Of a stretch of 64,000 nucleotides of DNA, positions 59,613 through 64,000 are shown one piece after another (position 1 is the first letter of the stretch; each line of letters opens with the position of its first letter). A program made the translations under genes and the position numbers. This DNA is from Phenylobacterium zucineum HLK1 (GTDB taxonomy: Bacteria > Pseudomonadota > Alphaproteobacteria > Caulobacterales > Caulobacteraceae). Under the pieces are notes generated by a model that had not been told where the DNA came from, did no database searches, and saw only the letters and a program-made list of their open reading frames with translations. The DNA is taken from the NCBI RefSeq assembly GCF_000017265.1, contig NC_011144.1:2644001-2708000 (forward strand). The letters run 5' to 3'.

Positions 59613-60812
59613 ATGGCTGTCCCTGTGCTTTTCCATGGCGGCGCGCCGCACGCGCTGACGCGACTTCAGGTCGCCGACCGGGGCGGCGGCGCCTATGACG
59701 AACGCTGGCTCCAGACCCTCATACAGACCTGTCCCGAGGTGCTGCCCACCCAGGAGATCGAACCCCTCTTCGGTCGCCTGATCCCGGCGGCGATGGAGGT
59801 GCCCTGCGGACACGGCGCCATCGACAACCTCTTCGTGACGCCGAATGGCGGCATCGCCCTCGTCGAAACCAAGCTCTGGCGGAACCCCGAGGCGAGACGA
59901 TCGGTCGTCGCCCAGGCGCTCGACTATGCGGCCGCCATCGCCCGAATGGACTACGGGCAGTTCGAGGCGGCCGTGCTGGCGGGGCTGCCCAACCCCGGCG
60001 CCGGCCGACCGCGCGCGCTCTACGACCTTCTGGCGGAGGAGCCGGAAGCGCTCGAAGAGCCTCGCTTCATCGATGCGGTGGCGCACAACCTCAAGACTGG
60101 CCGCTTCCTGGTCATCGCCGCCGGCGATGGGATCCGGGCCGAGACCGAGACCCTCGCGGGCCTCCTGCAGTCGCATGCGGGCGCGCGGTTCACCTTCGCG
60201 CTCGTGAGCCTCGAGCTGTTCAGAACGGCGACGGACCAGATCCTCGCCGTTCCACGGACTCTGGCCAGGACGGTGCTGATCGAGCGTGGCGTCGTCCGCA
60301 TCGTCGATCCCCGCATCGAGATCGAGAGCGCCCCGGCCGCGACCGCGACCGCGCCCCGGACGTCCATGACCGAAGAGCTCTTCATGGAAGCGCTTGCGGC
60401 CCGCAGCCCCGCTCTGCCCGGCCACCTGCGCGCCTTCCTCACGCGCCTGACATCGCTTGGCGTCGAGCCTGAATGGCGCGCGAGCCTGAACCTCAAGTGG
60501 TACGGCGAGAACCTGGCGGTGAACCTGGGCTACATCCGCAAGGAGGGCTTCCTGTCGACGGACGCGACCTCCTACACAGCCAGGTCAGCGCGAGACGCGG
60601 CCGTGCGCTACCAGCAACGGCTCGCCGACCTCGTCGGAGGCCGGGTCGTCCAGCGCTCGGAGGTCAACGGTCCATACCTGACCACCCGCGACGGGCGCAG
60701 CAATGTTCGACTGGAAGCCCTGCTCCCGGAGCACGCGGAGGCCTGGGAGGCGGCGGTGGCCGAATTCATTGAGGCGCTGCAGCAGGCGCCCGCGATCGCC
60801 GACGCCGACTGA
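59613..60812 (+). CDS. PD-(D/E)XK nuclease-like protein (399 aa)
   Basis: The putative active site is Asp71 (GAIDNLFVTPNGG) and Glu85-x-Lys87 (IALVETKLW), followed by an Arg/Gln helix (RRSVVAQALDYAAAIARM). This is the PD-(D/E)XK core of restriction-type endonucleases. The C-terminal domain (about 255-395: LKWYGENLAVNLGYIRKEGFLSTDATSYTARSA...) is unrecognised and might bind substrate or partner. It heads a five-gene plus-strand cluster. Not part of any restriction-modification system visible here, because no methyltransferase is present. Confidence 0.65.
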   Translation: MAVPVLFHGGAPHALTRLQVADRGGGAYDERWLQTLIQTCPEVLPTQEIEPLFGRLIPAAMEVPCGHGAIDNLFVTPNGGIALVETKLWRNPEARRSVVAQALDYAAAIARMDYGQFEAAVLAGLPNPGAGRPRALYDLLAEEPEALEEPRFIDAVAHNLKTGRFLVIAAGDGIRAETETLAGLLQSHAGARFTFALVSLELFRTATDQILAVPRTLARTVLIERGVVRIVDPRIEIESAPAATATAPRTSMTEELFMEALAARSPALPGHLRAFLTRLTSLGVEPEWRASLNLKWYGENLAVNLGYIRKEGFLSTDATSYTARSARDAAVRYQQRLADLVGGRVVQRSEVNGPYLTTRDGRSNVRLEALLPEHAEAWEAAVAEFIEALQQAPAIADAD

Positions 60813-60836
60813 CGCCCCGCCAGACAGAGACAGAAG

Positions 60837-61178
60837 ATGCCCAGGAAGAGACTGCTGCTCGTGGCGTTTGACCTGACGGAAACCACCCCAGGCGACGACC
60901 GCTACCGCGTCGCCGACAGGACGCTGTCCGAGTTCGGCGAGCTCTTTCGCCCCGTGAAGCAGATCCGTCTCCTGCTCTCGGACAGGCCGGCGGACCAGAT
61001 CAGAAACTCGCTCCTGCAGAAGATCGGCGGCGGGGAAACCGTGCTCATCGCCCGGGTGAACAATATCCCCGCCTGGCGGATCACCCGCGCCAGACAGGCC
61101 CAGTGGCGCGCCTTCGTGGACGCCGTGGACGCCGCCGGCGTTCCCATCACCAATCTCACCCGCTCGGTTCAGAGCTGA
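60837..61178 (+). CDS. Small Cas2/SinR-like protein (113 aa)
   Basis: The pattern RLLLVAFDLTETTPGDDRYRVADRTLSEFGELFRPVKQIRLLLSDRPADQIRNSLLQKIGGGETVLIARV reads as beta-alpha-beta-beta-alpha-beta with an Asp at the end of strand 1. This resembles the ferredoxin-like fold of Cas2 and of the SinR-like proteins related to it. No CRISPR array or cas1 is present, so it is not an adaptation module; it may be a stand-alone nuclease or a structural partner. The fold call is my pattern reading and needs structural comparison. Lies 24 bp after the nuclease gene. Confidence 0.5.
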   Translation: MPRKRLLLVAFDLTETTPGDDRYRVADRTLSEFGELFRPVKQIRLLLSDRPADQIRNSLLQKIGGGETVLIARVNNIPAWRITRARQAQWRAFVDAVDAAGVPITNLTRSVQS

Positions 61179-61267
61179 CCCTGGGCTCGGGGACGCCCAG
61201 CCAGGGCCTTCACCTGCGCCCCCGCCCCAACTAGGGTCAGGCGCCCCCGCGTCCCTGGAGCGATGAG

Positions 61268-61714
61268 ATGGCTGAGGTCCATCCTTACGTCCAAGATCTG
61301 CTTTCGCCCCTGCTCAGATCGCGTCTCGCCGCCGTCGGAGAGGTCGCGCTCTCGCGGCTCGTCGCGGCCGAGACAGCGCCGGAGCGGGAAATCGAAGGGA
61401 TGGGCGCCCGTCCTGATGAAACGGCCGGCGATCGCGGCCGACGGCAGCTGGAGCTCGCCGATCGCGTGGTCGCCGGCGCCCTGAAACGGGAGCTCCTCCT
61501 GTTCGAACGCACCCTCGAACTGCTCCGGCGGATCGGCGCGGACCAGCGACAGCGCGAAGAGGTACGCCTGGAATCGATCCGGGTGGGCGATGACGGGGAC
61601 CGTGCCGAGGATCTGATCACCGGCGCCCGGCGTGCGGGCCTGCAGACGCTGCTCACAGCCTGGAGGAAGGGCGTCGAGGTCACCCGCGAAAGGCTCGCCG
61701 CCGATGGAGACTGA
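61268..61714 (+). CDS. Hypothetical helical protein (148 aa)
   Basis: No domain recognised. The sequence is charged and mostly helical (LADRVVAGALKRELLLFERTLELLRRIGADQRQREEVRLESIR...), with a short basic C-terminus. Its stop overlaps the start of the next nuclease-like gene by 11 bp, which argues that both are real and co-translated. An antisense open frame covers the same span but lacks family features. Confidence 0.55.
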   Translation: MAEVHPYVQDLLSPLLRSRLAAVGEVALSRLVAAETAPEREIEGMGARPDETAGDRGRRQLELADRVVAGALKRELLLFERTLELLRRIGADQRQREEVRLESIRVGDDGDRAEDLITGARRAGLQTLLTAWRKGVEVTRERLAADGD

Positions 61715-62519
61715 AGACGTCGAACAGGAAATCGAAGACGCCGCCGATGCGCTTGGCGTCGTTGCGCCCGGGCTCGGGTCTGGCAAGGGCAAGGCCTACG
61801 AGGCGTGGGTCCTGTTCGAGATCGCCGCCCGGCTTCTCGGCCTCGGATATCCGGTCGAGGCGCACGCGCCAGACGGCCAGCCGGTTAGCACGTTCCGGCT
61901 GCGCGGCTCTCCGAGCGGCATGTCCGCCGCGAGCTTTGGCCCGACCTCGGACAAGCCGTCTCACTTCAGGGTGGAAGGGCAGCGGACGGTCCTGGAAATT
62001 CATGCCGGCGTGCAGATGCTGGGGGTCAGCGGCACGCCCCACGAGGTCGACGTCAGCGTACTGCCTGCCACGGCCGGCGAGCAGCTCCGCGCAGCCGGCG
62101 GAGGCGCGTACCTCGGGCGGCTGCACCATTGCCTCGAACTCAAGGCCTATGACGCCGAGTACAAGCTGAGCCAGGGAATGCCGCGCGCGCTCCTGGGCGT
62201 TGCGCTCGATCTTGACCCCGCCTGGGCCATCCCCCAGGTGGGCTACATCACGCATGGCGGCGCAGTGCGCGTCCATACGCGGGCGCAACGCATACGCTAC
62301 GCCCTGCTCACCAGCACCGACCTATACGACCATTCCCGCACTCTGCTGGAACACCACGGCGTGCTTGCCGGCGAGCAGGTGCTCCCACGGCTCGACGAAG
62401 GTCCGATCGACCTGATCGTTCAGGAGCTCATCGAGATCCTGGGGCCGCCGCCGCCGCCTCCGAGCTACGCCCGTCCGCTACGGCCCCTCAGCCGCAGGCT
62501 GAAGCTCTCGACGCCCTGA
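61704..62519 (+). CDS. PD-(D/E)XK-like protein (271 aa)
   Basis: Contains TPHEVDVSVLPATAGEQ (Glu114, Asp116) and HHCLELKAYDAEYKLSQGMPRALLGVALDL (Glu145-x-Lys147). This is the spacing and strand pattern of the restriction-endonuclease-like fold. Glu39 in an N-terminal helix (KAYEAWVLFEIAARLL) is the extra acidic position often seen in this superfamily. The C-terminus is proline- and arginine-rich. ATG 61704 opens within the previous gene. Function unknown; second nuclease-like protein of the cluster. Confidence 0.6.
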   Translation: METEDVEQEIEDAADALGVVAPGLGSGKGKAYEAWVLFEIAARLLGLGYPVEAHAPDGQPVSTFRLRGSPSGMSAASFGPTSDKPSHFRVEGQRTVLEIHAGVQMLGVSGTPHEVDVSVLPATAGEQLRAAGGGAYLGRLHHCLELKAYDAEYKLSQGMPRALLGVALDLDPAWAIPQVGYITHGGAVRVHTRAQRIRYALLTSTDLYDHSRTLLEHHGVLAGEQVLPRLDEGPIDLIVQELIEILGPPPPPPSYARPLRPLSRRLKLSTP

Positions 62520-62535
62520 CGCGGCGAGGCTGGTC

Positions 62536-63372
62536 ATGGGTGAATCCAGGCTGAGGCTGCGCAGACGGGACCGGCTGCTGCAGCTCCATCGCTTCTGCTG
62601 TTTCTGCAACGGGGATCGTCCGGCCACGACGGTGGACCACGCGCCGGCCCGCATCTGCTTCAAGGGCAAGGTCGGCCCGGAGGGGTTCGAGCTTCCGGCA
62701 TGCGAGCCCTGCAATCGGCAGACCGCGCTCAGCGAACAGGTCGCGGCCCTGTACCTGCGGATGGCCGACCAGGGCGGCCGCCACTTCGACGCGGCCGACC
62801 TGAACAAGCTGATCTCCGCCGTGGCGAACAACGCGCCTGAGTGTCTTCCCGATCTGGGGCTCTCCGCCAATGAGAAGCGCCGGACGCTGCGGGAGCGCGG
62901 CCTCGCCTCACCGCCCGGCGCCTTCCTTTACGATGCGCCGGTCGTGGGCATCCCGGCCGCCGTGAACCGGCACCTCGAAGTCTTCCTGCGCAAGATGCTC
63001 GCGGCCCTGTTCTATCGGGAGGCCGGGGGATTCGTCGGGCCCGGTCACGGGCTGATCCTCCAGTGGGCGCAGGCCGGAACATCCGCAGCGGCGGACCTCG
63101 AGCAGAACGCAGCCGACTGGTTCGGCGTCTTTCGTCTCGGCGGCCGCCCCAATGTGGACATCGGCGATCAGTTTGCATTTCGCTACGGCTATCACCCCGG
63201 CCACGGGTTCTTCGGGCTCTGGATGGCCTTCGCCTCGTCGTTCAGGTTCTTCGCCGTGGCAGGGCCACGTGATGAGCTGGCGACCATCGACGACCCGTCC
63301 TTCGTCCATGACTGGATGCCGCTGCATGCCTGTCGCGGCGTGATTGAAGACCGCACGCGACCAGAGCGCTAG
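62536..63372 (+). CDS. HNH-type protein (278 aa)
   Basis: An N-terminal HNH-like zinc module reads FCCFCNGDRPATTVDHAPARICF...FELPACEPCNRQTALSEQ. It has CxxC (21/24), the Asp34-His35 pair, CxxC (56/59) and Asn60, matching HNH endonucleases with structural zinc. The remaining about 200 residues, including FGLWMAFASSFRFFAVAGPRDEL, are unrecognised and could carry recognition or effector functions. Last gene of the five-gene cluster, 16 bp downstream of the PD-(D/E)XK-like gene. Confidence 0.7.
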   Translation: MGESRLRLRRRDRLLQLHRFCCFCNGDRPATTVDHAPARICFKGKVGPEGFELPACEPCNRQTALSEQVAALYLRMADQGGRHFDAADLNKLISAVANNAPECLPDLGLSANEKRRTLRERGLASPPGAFLYDAPVVGIPAAVNRHLEVFLRKMLAALFYREAGGFVGPGHGLILQWAQAGTSAAADLEQNAADWFGVFRLGGRPNVDIGDQFAFRYGYHPGHGFFGLWMAFASSFRFFAVAGPRDELATIDDPSFVHDWMPLHACRGVIEDRTRPER

Positions 63373-63447
63373 GTGATGCCGTCCATTGCATCACTCGCGA
63401 TGTTGATGCTGTGGCCTGCATCAGAAGTTGCCTCCAGAGCCCCGGCG

Positions 63448-63485
63448 TGATATCTCACAATACATCAACCTCGTGGTCGATATCA
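63448..63485. promoter_or_regulatory. Operator-like inverted repeat upstream of XRE gene
   Basis: TGATATC (63448-63454) and GATATCA (63479-63485) form an inverted pair separated by 24 bp, 12 bp before the start of the HipB-like regulator, within an A/T-rich promoter-like stretch. Autorepression is plausible for this family. Confidence 0.45.
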
Positions 63486-63496
63486 TACACGACATC

Positions 63497-64000
63497 ATGC
63501 CGACGGCCCTCCTCACCCAGCTCAGGGATGCACGCAAGGCAAAGCTCTGGTCGCAACGGGATCTGAGCGAGCGCGCGGGCATTCCTCAGGCGCATATCTC
63601 CCGCATCGAAAGCGGGGCGATCGACCCCAAGGTTTCCACCCTCCAGGATCTCGCCCGCGTTCTGGACCTCGATCTCGTGCTGGTGCCCCGCACGACGCTC
63701 ACGGCCGTAGACGCCCTGGTCCGTGAAAACGCCGGCCAGGAAGACAGCCAGCGCCTCAGGGAAGTGGTCGCGGAAATGTATTCCGCCGCCGAAAAGCTGC
63801 AGGCGATGGCCGGCGGTCTCAGCGACCGGGTTGCCGACGTCGCCGACGAGCTGTCGAAGCTCGAACTCGCCGAGATCCCTCCCTGGATCCGAAGCGACAT
63901 CCTCACGTCGACCTACGGGATCAGCAAGGCCATCAGGGCCGCCAACACCCGGGCCCTGGACGATGCGCTGACGCACCTGCGCCCGCTCCTGACTGACGCC
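63497..64000 (+). CDS. XRE-family regulator, HipB-like, cut by window end
   Basis: The open frame runs to the window edge with no stop (168 codons). The N-terminal HTH is clear: LTQLRDARKAKLWSQRDLSERAGIPQAHISRIESGAIDPKVSTLQDLARVLDLDLVLVPR, the style of HipB antitoxins. The C-terminal half is helical (about 80-168) and longer than typical HipB. A HipA-type kinase gene downstream would be expected if this is a toxin-antitoxin pair, but that region is out of view. Confidence 0.75.
   Translation, partial: MPTALLTQLRDARKAKLWSQRDLSERAGIPQAHISRIESGAIDPKVSTLQDLARVLDLDLVLVPRTTLTAVDALVRENAGQEDSQRLREVVAEMYSAAEKLQAMAGGLSDRVADVADELSKLELAEIPPWIRSDILTSTYGISKAIRAANTRALDDALTHLRPLLTDA

Noticed and set aside
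60837-61178. CRISPR adaptation module suggested by a Cas2-like protein
   Set aside because: No Cas1, effector or repeat-spacer array was seen anywhere in the window.
61169-61792. 207-codon minus-strand frame over the 148-aa hypothetical gene
   Set aside because: Composition is shadow-like, and the plus-strand frame is coupled to its neighbour by an 11-bp overlap.

Overview
The window is high-GC alphaproteobacterial DNA, most likely from Caulobacteraceae (Caulobacter/Phenylobacterium-like). The main evidence is the gene order RNase P RNA - mraZ - rsmH - ftsL - ftsI, the protein sequences of that block, and a DUF1289 gene. It has two parts: a chromosomal backbone (1 to about 12.86 kb) and the left part of a large integrative and conjugative element (ICE) inserted in the 5' end of dusA (about 12.86 kb to the end). 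The right attachment site is not in the window.

Backbone (1-12.9 kb). The start of the division and cell-wall (dcw) cluster runs on the minus strand: mraZ, rsmH, ftsL and the first 88 codons of ftsI. mraZ has an upstream operator of three TGGGN boxes. It is preceded by rnpB, an AmpD-type amidase and an EamA transporter. Next come a pair of acyl-CoA dehydrogenases with an operator-like repeat, a TonB-C-type secreted protein, an endonuclease/exonuclease/phosphatase protein, a phospholipase D-like protein, a small secreted protein, a thioesterase, a DUF1289 protein, a clan AA aspartic protease, and dusA.

ICE core (12.86-30.2 kb). It contains a dusA-type tyrosine integrase, an AlpA/excisionase-like protein, XRE and LuxR-type regulators, a control region with three palindromes, and a complete translationally coupled virB1-virB11/virD4 type IV secretion operon that includes two small lipoproteins. 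These are followed by an LPD7-domain protein, a MOBP relaxase, a MobC-like accessory protein, an oriT with an IncP-like nic sequence, and a DUF736 protein.

ICE cargo (30.2-59.5 kb). The cargo is metabolic and centred on amino-acid-like nitrogen compounds. One block has Lrp, a branched-chain aminotransferase, and an acyl-CoA dehydrogenase/MerR/thiolase operon. A second block (34.9-51.8 kb) looks like a regulon for an unidentified substrate: an MFS transporter, a TonB receptor, HyuA/HyuB hydantoinase/oxoprolinase, a three-subunit HcnABC/opine-oxidase-like flavoenzyme, RidA and an OccR/NocR-like LysR regulator. Four copies of a 42-43 bp two-part DNA module sit at these genes. The MFS gene is broken by an IS110/IS1111-type element, which is itself interrupted by an IS3 (IS407-group) element. 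bioA and bioFD (no bioB in view), a second Lrp and a fused indolepyruvate-ferredoxin-oxidoreductase-like enzyme follow.

End of window (59.6-64 kb). A five-gene co-directional cluster encodes two PD-(D/E)XK-like nucleases, a small Cas2/SinR-like protein, a helical protein and an HNH-type protein. Next to it is an HipB-like XRE regulator cut by the window end. I do not recognise the five-gene set as a named system; it is the best candidate here for an undescribed defence or DNA-processing module.
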